Shown here piece by piece: positions 10,841 through 25,800 of a stretch of DNA of 64,000 bases (positions are counted from its first letter, which is position 1; the number at the start of each line of letters is the position of its first letter). The position numbers and the translations under genes were made by a program. Source of the stretch: Stenopsyche tienmushanensis (lineage: Eukaryota; Arthropoda; Insecta; Trichoptera; Stenopsychidae); assembly GCA_008973525.1 (NCBI GenBank), contig WACJ01000513.1, positions 682,001 through 746,000 on the forward strand. Direction: 5' to 3'. The notes below the pieces were generated by a model. It had not been told where the DNA came from, did not search any database, and worked only from the letters and a program-made list of their open reading frames with translations.

Positions 10841-13800
10841 TTAAGGCCGTCTATTCGCAAATAGCTCTTCAACCACACTCTCATCAGCGAGCGTAGACGT
10901 GTCTCCAACTGCTCGATCCCCCAATGCCACCTTACGCAGAATTCTGCGCATTATTTTTCCAGATCTTGTTTTCGGCAGGTTCGGAGCATTCTGTATTTCA
11001 TCCGGTGCGGCAAAAGCCCCGATCTTCTCTCTGACCAGCAGCTTCAATTCACGCACCAGAGTGTTGTCGAACTTGTGGGTTTTATTGACCGTAACAAAGC
11101 AGTATAAGCTCTCTCCTTTGATTGTGTGCGGTCTCGCCACGACGGCGGCTTCTGCGATAGCAGGATGTTCTGCTAAAGCGCCTTCAACTTGCGCAGTGGA
11201 CATCAAATGCCCGGATACGTTTAGCATATCATCCACTCTGCCGGTTATCCAAAGATATCCATCTTCATCACGTCTTGCTCCTGTTAAACAACAAAATATT
11301 ATTCAAACTTATTTAACCAACTAATATAAATTTAAAAATAAACAAACCATCTCCGGTGAAGAAATATCCTGGGAATTTAGAGAAATACGTCTCTTGGAAT
11401 CGTGCATGATCATTAAGAATTGTTCGCATTATACCAGGCCACGGGCGTTTAAAAACTAAATATCCTTCACCGGGACCGCTCATGACGGCACCGTTATCAT
11501 CGAGAAGAACAGGGTCGACTCCGAAAAATGGGAATGACTGTAATATAAATAACATATTTAACGCGTTTTCTATAAATATCTTTTGCAATTAAACCAAAGG
11601 ACGAAACTTACGGCAGCTCCGGGTTTCATCGGTGTTGCTCCCGGCAATGGTGTGATTATATGTCCGCCGGTTTCAGTTTGCCAGTATGTGTCGACTACAG
11701 AGCACACGTTATTTCCAACCACCGATCTAAACCATATCCATGCTTCGCGATTGATAGGTTCACCGACGCTACCCAAAATACGCAACGACGATAAGTCATG
11801 TCTGAAATTTTCAAATAAATGATTAAATAAATTGACTGACATCTGTAGTCTATGAAACTATTCAAATGTATAACTCTTTTTTTACTTACTTCTTAACATA
11901 ATTATCGCCATACTTCATAAGAGATCGTATTGCAGTTGGTGCTGTGTAAAATATGGAGACCCTGTATTTGGCAATTATACTCCAGAAACGATCATTATCC
12001 GGAAAGAATGGAGTTCCGGAAAACTAAAAACACATTTAATTTGATTACTCGTATATAAACACTCGTATATAAAAATATTTATATTTTTTAAGTCCTCACC
12101 AAAATTGAAGTGGCGCAATTTGCCAGAGCTCCATACACAACGTACGAATGTCCCGTGATCCAGCCAATATCAGCAGTGCACCAGTAAATATCGGTCGGTT
12201 TATAATCGAAGACATATTTGAATGTTGTAGCGGCGTATACCATATATCCTCCAGTCGTATGTAAGACTCCTTTCGGTCGTCCGGTAGATCCGCTACATTT
12301 GAAATAAGTTATGGGGAAATATTTAATGACGTTTAATTACAACGACACAATGATTGTTTATAAAAATTTGATATATTAACCTGGTGTATAGAATAAATAG
12401 CGGGTCTTCTGCGCCCATCCATTCGATTTGACAGAAATTATCGACGGATTCACATTCGGCAGTCCACCAGACGTCAATCAGATCATTCCAAGAGGCCTGA
12501 AATTATAATCTTATTTAGAATTGAATTTTTATTCGTTTCGATTTAAAAAAATCCATTGACATAGTTTCAAACCGTTATTTTTGGATCTCCACCATCGGCA
12601 ATTTCAACAGTGTTGATGTGCGGCAGAACAATACACTTTCTTATGGAATAGTCATAATTCTTTTTTACCAACGAGAGTGCATCACGCGTGATATTTTTTA
12701 ATTCTATCAGTTTCGTTCCGCGCCAAAAAGCGAAAACGGTCAATAATATCTTGGCTTTACAATCGTATATTCTCTCCGCAAGCGATTCTGCTGAAAATCC
12801 TGCAAACTAAAATAAATACAAATGACATAGGTAAGAATCGTAAATAAATCGTCGTGTGATTGAATAAAAATATGATTAAACGCAGACATTTCAATACAAT
12901 TATTGGCATAATGACAACATTAATGCGATATAAATTAAACAATACCATTTTTACATTATAAGTATAATTAAATCACACAATACTAAAATATTTTCGCACG
13001 AATATGAATAAATAAATAATACATTTTAACAACTGTTTAGCGTTATTACTGTTGATGTATGCGTTCTTTAAAATTTCATCAGCGCCTTATCTTATATACA
13101 TCTGCATGGATATGTACACCATTTTAATCATCAACTCGCGATATTTAAATTTAAGTAAAATATACGTACCACAACAGTGTGGATGACTCCTATGCGAGCG
13201 CAGGCCAACATTGCCACGACAGATTCCAGAACCATCGGCATGCAGATGAGCACGCAATCTCCCTTTTTTAGGCCGTACTTTTTGAGAACATTGGCGAATC
13301 GACACACTAGACCCAATAGCTCTTTGTAAGTCACTTTGGAAATATCTCCGGGATGATTACCCTCACTGAAAAAAGCATCGATGTAGTTTCATTTTGAAAA
13401 TTGCTCTCTTCTAAATCAATCCTTGAATACAATAAATACACATTTGCAGCGCGCAAGCCAATAAATGTCTTAATCATAATCAATAAACGGAAGTTTTTAA
13501 TGGCACATTCCTTCCAAAACTAAAATTTATATTGCAGAAACATTGTTAAGCTATATATTTTATTTCTACAATTCAATTTATTATCATATTTTCGCAAACG
13601 ATCAATATGGAATTTTATATTACATGCAATACACAACTTTTATCATAGATTATGAGCATTTGATATTAGAGACGGAATTGTATAACGTAGAGTCTAACTA
13701 ATGTATTGATAGAATTGAATTCAATCATGGAATAACATCAATGAGTGATAATAGATGTTGAGGTAAAAGTATAGTTATCTTGTTTTGTAGCAATGTGTCA

Positions 13801-16800
13801 ATTAACTGGGGTTATATTTCAGATGCAACGTTTTTAAAATCTCATGATTCTATACACACATTCGCAATGCAATGTTTCAATAATATCAAGATCATCGACG
13901 AATTTCTGCAACAAATACATTAATTTTACCCAAATACAATACAATAAATATTACTTAATGTATTTAAATATTTTTGATAGTTTATTATTCAAGTAAATAT
14001 AAAATACATAATAGAATCTTAAACGGTATGATTTAAATAGACTTATTTAAGTGAAATATTCTTTTTAGATTAAAGATCTGACGGACATTATTTTGTTAAG
14101 TTTGAATAACTACAGTGATGGTTAAATTTAAAGAAGGTTTAGGGCACATATTGCGATGTAAAGGGATTGTTGAGAAGCAATAAAAATAAGAATACTGAAC
14201 TGACGGCACACGAGGACCTCATGGACGGCTCCTGAAGACGACAATAATTTTCCAAAATTTAAATTCTATCGCAATCGCTGGCATAATTTAAATCTAATTA
14301 TATATTCAGACAAGCACATATATATATTTAGATAAACAAATATAAAATAATATATTTTTTTCTATTTTTTTTGTACATTCAGATGAACATTCTTTGAAAT
14401 TAACATATAATGAGATGAAGATATGATTAAAAAAATCATAATCATAAAATGTAATATTTTTCTATATGCAGCTGACCCGCGGTAATCCGGCCCCGGTCTA
14501 ATCCGGCACCCCTTGTAATCCGACATCCCAATACAAGTATAGTAATTATGTACAGTAAAGCTTCTTCGATGTAAAAATGCAAAAGTGAAATTCTAGACCG
14601 CCTAAATCGTATTAAATCTTTTTTAAAGTTGGCGAGTGAGTGCAGCATAGAACGATCCACAATTTAGGATACAAAACAGAAAGCTAAATGTGGTTTCTAC
14701 CTATTTCTGGGCTCATATTAGAAGAAGACTCTGTAGCTGCAAGGAATAGTTAAAACGCTCAAAAATGTCAAGGAATATATTTTCGCATTACATGTATTCC
14801 TTTCCAAAAAGTTCCGGACTGCAAGGGGTCGGGGGCCTTACTCTATAATCCGACAAATTGGACAATCCGACACTGCCTTGCAAAACGTCTGTCGGATTAC
14901 TGCGGGTCTGTTGTCTGTGATCAGTCAACGCCCGTACGTCACCGAAATGCAAGGTCCGCTGAAAACATCGCTGCTGTGCGTAAGAGTGTACGGCACACCC
15001 CGAGGCAATAAATTTCTTGTCAACTTCAAAATCTATGCCATCTATCAGTATTTCGTTAGTCATATGAACGATTGAAAGCTATATTTACCAGGCACGCATT
15101 TGATACATAATTAGAACGATGACGTAAAAATGCCTTTCATGGTAATTATGTATTCAATAAAACATAAATTCTAAGGACATGCCGAAAATAGATATTCTAA
15201 AAATATACAAAATAATATGAGGCACGTTGAGATGAAAATAAAACCACCGCTCATGCAATGTGATTTCTTTTTATTAAAAGGGTTCATTTAATTACCGGAC
15301 GAGGAACATTTTTTGGCCACGTGTCACATTGATATTTTGGTACAAAGAACGAATCTAAGAGGCTTCTAAGGAATTGAAAATGAGCTCATATTTTTGGTGC
15401 GGCATTATAAGCCGGGATCTAAAAATATCCTCAAAAATACATTTTATTCCCGAAATATTTTTATCTTTTGCGCTATGGGAGAAAACCGTATGAAAAAGCG
15501 GTGTAAATCTGCATTCTATAAATATACGACACAGCGCATGCCACGATGGACATTCAGCAGAGTTTGAGAGCATTGTTCTAGATTGTGCGATTTAACGTTT
15601 TTAGTATGTGGATATAAACTGAAAAAAAAAAGTCATCATAACGAACGCCATACAGCAAATTCAGCCAGATTTATGCGACAGTCATCGAAAATTGGACCTC
15701 CCGAATACGTGACACCGATCAAAGCCGCGGCGTACATTTGAACGACGTTATGTTCCATACTTAATGCCACAAAGTATTCTTTCTAATTAAAAAAAAAAAA
15801 AAAATGGAGATCACAATTTGTTTTATTTACATTTGAAAATCGAGCGTCCTCATTAAAATACCCTATACACATTCAATAGCAAAGTTAATAAGAAAAAATA
15901 ATGATCTCTTCTCACAAATTAATTAATTCATAAATAAAACAACATGTTATTTTATTTTCTTATCATTAATATCAATGTCAAAGATATTATTGTTTCTAAT
16001 GTCGTTATATCGACTCACAAACGAAATACAGGCGGATATTATGCAAATTGATAGCTACGAAACGCGTGGATTTATAATAGTATAGCCGATCTATATTAAT
16101 TAACGCTATATTCTTATTGATAAGAGCAACGAAATAATGTAGGATAAGCGCGCTAAAACTTGGCTTGGGATGGCTTATATCATCCAAATCCAATATCACC
16201 TATATGTTAAATATAACGTCACGTGTTCGAAACAAATAATAATGATGGCGCTATTTTGTACAATCGAACATTCAATGTAAATCAATTTTGTATGATTTTA
16301 CAAAAAAAAATGACTTCCAATAGATTTCATTCTAATAGTTTCATCTATAGTAATTGAATACTTGAGCTTAGTTCTTGAGGTATCCCAAAACTATCTGGGG
16401 GACTGTCGGCGAGAACAAATACGGATAACTGGAAAACACGGATAACCCAAATCATCAAATTTCTACTCGGTTTCGATTATAATATCATATTTAAAAACCA
16501 AAATTTTATTTCATAATTTTAATACTCATCATTTATTAAGAAAAACGTTCATTATTAAACCGTATGGTAGAATGATCGCGTATTTGCGATCAAATTCCAG
16601 TGATTTAGAAAGAGCACTCTTGTACATTGAGCTCGGAGACAGACAGAGACAGACAGAGAACGTAGCGCAGTTCGGGAGACAGAGACGGAGAGCTTCCCCG
16701 CATGCATCGCACGATTGTATAGATCGTTAGCCCAAATTTATCGACTAATAATGATTTCGATTTCAAGTTTGTTATTTGTTCGCGCAAAGAAATGACCGAA

Positions 16801-19800
16801 TATTGTATGCCATCGACAGTGTTTATTTATTTAATAATTGCTTCCTGTTCGTCGCTGTTTGTTTGAATGAGTCTTTGTACGATTATCATTTCCTTTTAAA
16901 GCAGGAGCAAATGAGTCGATTTCTTGTGTATTGTTTATGTAAAGAAATGAAGTGGTCTTGTATGCTATCAAAAGTGTTCATTTACAATTGGCTCTGCGTC
17001 GAATTGTAGATTGTCTTACGCTGATAGGAGTAATCGGTGTAAAGCGATTATGGCATCAACGACTTCGTCGATTTTAAATTTGCTCATTCCTCACAAGGTT
17101 AAAATCATACTGGATCATGAATACTGTGATAAATTTCGCACGCAAAATATGACAAATTTTTTTTTTTTAGAAAAAATCGTATATAAAACACAAAAGCAAT
17201 TTAAAGCTGTAATTCAACATCTATATATCGCTGCGCCGCACTTTTGGCGGATACTTCTCGCAAAGATATAACGCTGCTTTGCACTCTAACGGTTAATTCT
17301 TTTTTTACGCGTAAGGAGGTCATTGATCAAATCGACACTTGACAAATTGAAATTGACCCTTAATTTCAGTGACGGCGATTAAAAAATGCAAATAGTGTAA
17401 AAAATAAATATTAAGGGGTCATCTCACTTTATCGCATCAAAAAAAACTTGTTTTTTTTTTAATTTCATTTTTCAAAAGGACATATCTCTAAGGAAGTCGT
17501 CCATAATTTTGGTGAAGAAATTCGATTTTTTAAAATGTTTCAACAGCTAATTCGCGTACTGCGCTCGGCCAGAGGTTCCTATTGAAGACCTTTCTTATCT
17601 TTGTTCTAGTAAGGAGCAAATTAAGTTAAAAAAATATGTTAATATAGACTTAAAAAAGGCGAATAAGCAAGTGGAAATTAAGGGCCAAAAAAGAAAGAAC
17701 TCTGTATGAAGTGCTTCGAAAACCGAACAGTTTGCTAATATATTTTTTAAAAAAGATCTAATTATTATGGCTTAGCTATCCGCGTACATCTTCATTCAAT
17801 AAAAACATTGAGAAATTCCTCAGAATTCACACTGGCCGGAAGGCGCAGATTCTTCTACAAAACATGCAACTACAAGATCGTTATATTTGTACAAGCAACC
17901 TCCCTTTCTCACAGAGGATGTTCAGCAAATCTTAAGAGCCATTTATGAAGAATTAACGTTTGATTGGCTCGTTTCGTATTTTAAAAATAATGGATAAAAA
18001 TATGCATTGCGATTAGGGAATCCAATCCCGAGCCAAAATTTCGATCCCGGGATTTCATTAGACAATCCCGGGACCAGTCCCGGGATCCCGAGATTGAGAT
18101 TTTCAATATTTTAAGAAATTACCTTGATGAATTTGATCAAAAATTACTAATAAATCCATTTGTTTAATATATAAAATAGCTTGAAGGCCAAAGAATTTTA
18201 TTTATTTAAGAAAAGATAAAAATACAATTCAAAAATAGATAAATAAAATCCTAAAAAATTCAAATATTATTTTGAAAATATGCCCGGAGTAACATTAACA
18301 TTAAACATTAGTGTTTCGTCATTTAGTCTGGATCTGATTTTGGAAGTCAGACAACTTGCTGCTGAAAATGCACGCTCAGCTTCCACACTCGTTGGAGGTA
18401 TCGTCATCAGATATTTAAATGCTAGTTCGAGTTGATGATCGCGTGAGCCCTCATTTTCGTATAACACCATCAATGTGACTGATAAAATTCCTTTCTGCTG
18501 AGACACGGACTAAAAATCGCAAAATTCCCGATTTCCCGACAAATTATTTATTTCCGTCGCTGCAGATGAATACTTATATACTATAATACTTTGATGTGAT
18601 TTATAATTATATTACGTAGGAATACAAAAATTCTGAACCCCGTATCTATTATATTTCATATCGATATTCCCACTATTAGAGTCGAGGTGTAGTAAATACA
18701 TCACCGGTAGGGAAATGTTACTATAACAATTTTAAAAACATACATGTACACTATATATGTATACATAGATTAGACAGTCACTGCTCCTATGCGTCGCTTA
18801 AGCTCACCGATTAGTAATTACGCCACTGTTCCCAAGCGTCCAGATTTCGTCGGGAATGTCTCGATTTAGTAGCCTTCATCGTGTTGGTGAGATGTACGAT
18901 TTCTGTTAGATAAAAATTTCAATCCCGGGATTTTCGGGATTACGTTTTCTAATCCCGGGATTCTTAAGTACCTAAAACTGTCCGGGATCCCGGGATCTGG
19001 GATCCCGGGATTGGATTCCCTAATTGCGATTCATGGCGACGCGCAACTAAGAACGTATACGCCTTGCCAACCGCCAAGGCTCCGAATCTTCTAAATAAGC
19101 TAGAACAGTTCACAGATACGTCAAATTAAGCAAAAAAGAAAATGCTAAGATAGCTGAAAATTTTTTTTATGAAGCTGGAATCGCTGATTAGTAGTCATAT
19201 TTCCTTTTTCAACAATTTTGTGGTACTTGAAACTTTAAACGCGTTTTTCTCGAAGCGACATTTTTGCATGTGGTGTGGAAAGAATTTTGAAAAACCAAGT
19301 CTCCGATCGGTCTGATATTTTACGAGCTTATTTAAAATATATATATGGCTATGGCAGTTCGCGAAACCAGGACAAAATGTTTATTTTGTCTTACGTTTTA
19401 TATTAAAAATCATCCCCAAAAAGGTGTTTTTTTCTAAAAAATTTATTCAAATCAGCGCCATTTTGTTACTTTTAAACAAAAACTATCCATTAACGATACT
19501 GCGATAGCGACATGCTAACAGATTAAGAATCTTTTTGATTTTTTGTTTCAAGTAAGCCTGAATGAAAAAATTGTTCCACACCATGGACTTGCATATTTTT
19601 TGACATGTCATTTTGATGCTTTAAAAACGATGTATTGTAATATAGCGCCATAATAAATCTCAAAAAGATTCATTTTATTATATGGTGTATTTACTGAGAA
19701 AAAAATTGTTAAAAAATGCTTATTTTTTGGCACGTCAAAGTGAGATGACCCCTTAATTAGATTGAAAGTAGTGACGACAGCGATTATACATATTTATGTA

Positions 19801-22800
19801 TTAGCCACTGAATTGGAAAGATTGTCGTCAGTTGATGGAAGTAAAGAGGACGTATCTTGTGTAGCGAAAATAATCAACAGAGACAGCAAAAAATATCGTC
19901 AAATTTCCATAGAGAATTTTCAGGATTTACAGCAATAGCGATGAATAAAGCGAGCGTCTTTAGCACGGTAAGGGAAAGGTTAAAAGATTCAAAATATTTT
20001 TATCTTATAAACATTTGTGGACCTGCAGACGTTTTATTTTTAAAGATCGGAATGTATTAAAGATACACGTGTCACTTTTTCACCGCATAAAAACACATGA
20101 TGCAATTCACGACGAGAAAAAATCAATAAAACGAAGCAACAAAATGGTAATTTATTCAAAATGTATTCAATATGTACAATTAGATTCCGTACCGGATAAA
20201 AAGGATCTAGCGATTTGCATCCTTTTATAGCAAATCATATGAATGAGGCGTGCCAAAGAGTTAATTTTCTTATGAATAAATTGATTTACACTTTACAGTC
20301 CGGGTGTTCTAAACTTCGCCCCAAATCCGGCGATTTCGCAAGAAAATCATGAAACTGTGATTCTTTTGTAAAATTGAAGTATTAGATGTATTGATAAGTC
20401 CTTGCCGATTTTGATAGACGTCTGTTCGGGCTCAGTTTGTGTCCAGACACGATAAAAACAGCATTTCCGTAAGCTTTTTTTTATTAAAATAAAATTTAAA
20501 ACAACTTTAATAAACTAAGTAAAATCTATCATTGTTAAACAATCGGCAAAGACTTTTCGAATGCAAAAAAGGAATACAAGAAAAACATTTTAATACATTT
20601 GATATATTTTCCAGACGGCTGACTTTTATATACACTTGGGTCTGTTTTTATACGATAGATGCGTTCCACAGGGACTCGCATAAAAAAACTTGAACTACAT
20701 ACAAAAATGAGGGATAGGTTCCATCACATTTGGAAATCGCATAACTTCAAAATCGCATAAAAACGTGAGTCAACAAATTTTATGGCATTGAGTATGGAAT
20801 ATAGAGTCGATCAGGTGTCCGCCGCGGCTTTGCTTGCATTGAATTGGTGTAGTTTAATTGTAATCCTTAGGGTGAAATTTCGAAATGCTTCAAGACGCTC
20901 AGTCAACGCTGTTATTTCTTATGAACCTTGCGTTTTCATCGTTCGTTCATTTAATTGATTTTGCGGAAACAATGTCAATGTAATCCAAAAGTAATTGTTA
21001 TATGTTGGAACAGGCAACCCGTTCTTTTACGGTCGAAGGCCGTTTCAAAACTTACACTCGGTCATGGATTACATGTTTATTTGTAATAGCGTCGATGTAA
21101 TCCACATTTTGAAACCCTGAAGTTTTTGCATTCGAAAATTTTATAAGTGCAGCTTTAAAATATGTAAATTCTGAGAGCCACCCCGCGTGTATTTCGACAC
21201 GAGTGTCACAACCGTTGGGTAGATCATGAAAATGTTCACCAAATAAGATCTCGATTAAAGATTTCGAATTAGGCAGATAACAACTATCCAAATTTGTCAT
21301 CTTGCATATAATGCTCTAGGCATTGATAAGACCAAATTTTCTGAATAGTAGTGAATCATTTTCTTCGAATACATATCCGGGAAGGTCAAGGATTGCTCCG
21401 ATATCTATTAGGATTTTCGCCAGTTATTCATTTATTTGATTTCACAATTCATTCATCATTCTAGTAGATTTTCGACTTTCTTATCGCGACTATCGGCTAA
21501 TGTCTTCATTGATTAAAAATTAAATCAGCTGATTCAATTTCGATGGAAGATTACATGCGAATTGACAGTATGCATTGTCTTTATATTTAAGCATTAAAAT
21601 CGATGAATCTTATGTTTTGACTCCAATGGATCACAAAACTACGTGTCTTAAATCATGAACAAATCAATAATTCATAATGAAGGAGATACATATAGCCTAG
21701 AAGAAAAAATAGGGGATAAAATTATGCATTGCCTTCATAAAAGATGAAGCTGTGTTTGTATAATTTATAATAAAATAGGCAAGCGGTTGCTTTATGTTAC
21801 ATATGTTACACATAAAAACGATTCTCCCTCTTTTTTCCGACCTACTGCCGCTTTACGTTTCACTTTTTGTGGCGTTAAAGTCAATTTACCCAAACACTCC
21901 TTTATAAATTTCACTTCAAAAACGTGAATTCTGAGTTATAGCTAATAAAGTTGAATAAATCAAATTTCAAAATTATTGCATCAAATTTAATTAACAACAA
22001 TTATTTCGAAATTAAAATATACTCAATAAATCTTAATAATGTACTATGCCCTACATTTAGATTAACGATTAGATCGTTATCAATTTTCGCTGTTGTCATC
22101 AAGATAAACACAATAAAGGCAAGATTCTTAATATATTTTTATAAATAGATTCAAATAAAAGTCAATTCATATATGCATTTTTCATCGCGTAACGTCACGA
22201 AAAGTGAAACTCGAAGCGGAATTTGGACGGAAATAAAATCGTTTGTAGTGTTTATCCGCATTCGTCGCAAATAGGGAATCCAATCCCGAGCCAAAATTTT
22301 GATCCCGGGATTTCGGGAATGCATTAGACCATCCCGGGATCAGTCCCGGGATCCCAGGACTGGGATCTTCAATAGTTAATAACAGCAATCTGATCGATAA
22401 AATTCCTTTCTGCTGAGACACGGACTAAAACTCGCAAAATTCCCGATTTCCCGATAAATTATTTATTACCGTCGCTGCAGATGAATACTTATATACTATA
22501 ATACTTTGATGTGATTCGTGATTATATTACGGAGGAACACAAAAATTCTGAACTCCGCATCTATTGTATTTCATATCGATATTCACATTAATAGAGTCGA
22601 GGTGTAGTAAATACATCACCGGTAGGGAAAGGTTAATATAAAAATTTGAAAAACATATATGTACTGTATATATGTATACATAGACTAGGCGTCGTCTAAG
22701 CTCACCAATTTGTAGTTACGCCATTGTTTCCAAGCGTCCAGATTTCGGCGAGAATGTCTCGATTTAATAACCTTTAACGTGCTGGTGAAGTGTATAATTT

Positions 22801-25800
22801 CTATTAGATAAACATTTCAATTCCGATTTTTTCGGGACTACGTTTACTAAATCTTTTAAAAAATCTATGCATAAAATCAACTTTTCGCGCTGAGAATTTA
22901 TTATTTCCGCGGGAACAAACATAGGTGAGTTTGTCTGTGATATAACAAGCACAGCATCGGAAAAATCCTACATTCGTCTGGAAGAGAGTTATTGAATAAC
23001 ATTCCCCATAAATGGGCCTTATTTGTGGAAATGCCATATTGATTATCGCAATGAACTGTACATTCTGAAATATAAAACGCACTGTGCTTTGTAAATATTT
23101 TTGAAATCGTATTGTCATATCATGCACGTAAGGTCGTTAAGAATGACATTATGTTGTTATTGATTCATATCCGAAGTTGAAGCTATCTTTGGAGGATTTA
23201 TAAATGATGGAAGTTCAAACAAACAGCGGGCAGGTCATGTGACAAGACTATCGGCGGATTTCCCGTATAGGCGCCTTGGGACTTATAAATTTAGAGGGCC
23301 TCAAATAGTTTATGACTCGAGGAACATAATCATCCCTTGAAACACACGATTTTATGCGACATGTAAAAATCGTGGTTAAAATACCAACCTTCCTTTTAAA
23401 AACTAGGAAAACTCAGGCCTCAAATTTAAATAGTGCCAAAGGTCTCTCAAGTTCTAAATCCGTCGCTGGATAAGGACGAATAGACGAAATATCATCAACA
23501 TTTAATCCAAATGTGCAAAAAATGACCATGTCCACAATAGCCTTTTTATGACACCTGTCATATCCCGATGACCTTAAACAGTGACACTTCAGCGTTCGAT
23601 CTAATTCGCCCTGTCGTAAAATCATCTCAGATTTCTAGGCAGCCTTGTCCAGTCCGAGCTATACTTTTACTCTGTGTCGGGTCGCAATAAAAATTTGACT
23701 GACACTGACATTGATCGTGATCCCATTTGGAGGCTGCATTTCACGAGAGATTGGAATGGCTTAGCCCCCAGGCAATTGAAATTAGTACTATATATTCTTA
23801 TCGTTTGACAGTAACTAACGAGCAATTAACTACGATAGCCAAAACAATAATTATAGTACGAGGTGATAAGGCATATCGCGTCATAAAACGTGTTATTATT
23901 CCAAGATCTCAAAACACTGTCAATCTGTATGTAAACTAACCTAATCCACCTATTGAACCTAATCGATTAAAACTATTTTTAACCGAATGTCGCAACCGAT
24001 GGTATTTAAAACTGATGATCGACTTGGACTGCAAAAAGAGACAATTCATGCAACAAGGACAATGGCAGATTTAGCACTTGAGAGACCCTTGGTGCAATTT
24101 AAGTCTGATGCCCTCGGGAAAGGAAATGTACTATGACTCAATAGTGTATATGTATGGACCCTGGCCGGTTAAAAACTAGGTAGACGATTAGTGATTCAGC
24201 AAGACGACAATATTTGACCCCATAAGGCGAAGAAGACGACTGAAAAAATCGGGGAATAAAAATGGGAAGAACTTCCACACTCTCCATATTCAAGAGACCT
24301 GACTCCAATGGATTATCATATTATTCGATATTTGGCACATCTTCTAAAGGAAAAACGCTTTTGAAATGCGACTGAAGTCGTAAATCATATTTGTAAGTTT
24401 TCAAAAGAGGAATTGAAAAGCGCGAAAACTTGTGGGAAATAGTAGAGATTAATGAAGGATATTAGGTTTTGTAAGATTTTGTAAATAAAAATGGAAAAAT
24501 TAAATCATGCTAGCTTCAATACCATATATAGCAAACGAGGAGACGAATGTATCATATAGACGCCTATAGGCGCAGAAGACCTCAAAAAATCATAGGAAAG
24601 CGCGCTTATTGAGGAGTTGAACGTTAGATTTGAAGAACCGCCCAAATTGGAATATACGGATGCAAGAACCGATTGATCTTCAAAGGAAGGGCTGCCTTAT
24701 CGAGTAAGCGTTTGTTGTTAAAAATGCAAACTGTGCACCACACCACCACAAAAGACAACCACTATCAATGTACTTACTGATAAATTTCACAGTGCATTAA
24801 TGCATATCAGTAGGACAAATGATGATGGTATTTTAGAACAATATTAAATTTTCCAATGTACAATTCCATTTTATGTAAATATCTCTCATTATCGATCTCT
24901 TGCTATCTTGAGTATTTCGACTAAAGACCGATGACAGAATCGAACCTCGTTACAAGCTGAGAACGCAGAGCAATATATTTATGGGGCGATAAAATATGGA
25001 CAAACCTCGCAATTGCGCCATGTTTTTTTATAGCGTGCAAAGTAGCGCATAATTTATACAATCGTTTTTATTATGAATCAAACCCAATCCGTAAAAGTCA
25101 TCAATTTAATCGAGAATTGTTGTCTACCATAAGAATATTTTTGCATAAGCTTGCCATGTGACGAGAAACGCCATTTTATGCAGAATCACAATATAAGTTT
25201 GAGCCATCCTGGACCCGTTTGGTTTCAGGAAGATTAAAAAATAAATATTGGCGAATTTAACCTTCTTACTGCTGGACTACGATATATTGTCGTTGGCAAC
25301 ATTTGCGTAAAGTACTAACGACGATTAAGGCCCGATCCACACTATGGTGCCGTTGACGGTTCGATCTCGCTCCGGTCTCGGTCCGATCAAATATTCTTAC
25401 ACAAGAAACAATCGGAGTATTCACACTATCGGATCGTTCCAATCCCGTTATTTATTACGAATTTTATTGTTGTATTACGAATTACTGAACATCGAACTCG
25501 TATCGACGAGTACCATGGGAAAGGGGTAGCCCCTGCAGTCCGTCATCTGCTGCAGCCCCCTTCAAAGTGAGCTTGGACTCGTGGTGGCAGTGATCCCGTT
25601 TGATAGCATCCCTTGAATTTACAACATTACATCCTTCATCTTCCAAAGCAATTTGTTTGCGTGTGGTTTGAAGCTGGTCTTCCGCCTCCTTCGGAAGGGC
25701 GGAGACCAAAAGAGGTGGGCACTTGGTCGCTCTGTGCGTAGCGTTTCTCGTGGGATCACAAAATCAGTGAAATACAATTATGTGTGGCTTGTCCGGGGAA

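Larger units (their letters stand above)
17411..19756. mobile_element. TTAA-flanked DNA transposon (family P), interrupted by an hAT
   Basis: The left end TTAAGGGGTCATCTCACTTT and the right end form a perfect 20-base inverted pair, including TTAA at each extremity as in piggyBac-type insertions. Total span is 2346 bp, about 1330 bp without the nested hAT and its target duplication. Interior frames are broken; short open stretches ([24 protein letters not shown]) next to the hAT hint at a decayed protein I cannot name. Confidence 0.85.

Noticed and set aside
10899..11324. 141-codon plus-strand frame
   Set aside because: Antisense of the last AcCoAS exon and part of the preceding intron.
17411..19756. 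direct repeats suggesting a CRISPR-like or satellite array
   Set aside because: The repeated CCCGGG blocks are unevenly spaced subterminal hAT motifs, not a regular array.
19857..20230. possible C2H2 zinc finger near [19 protein letters not shown]
   Set aside because: Only one of the two Cys is present and frames break on both sides; an old fragment at best.
22804..23127. 107-codon minus-strand frame after hAT copy B
   Set aside because: Composition is mixed and no family block is visible; it crosses the hAT remnant boundary, so it is probably chance.
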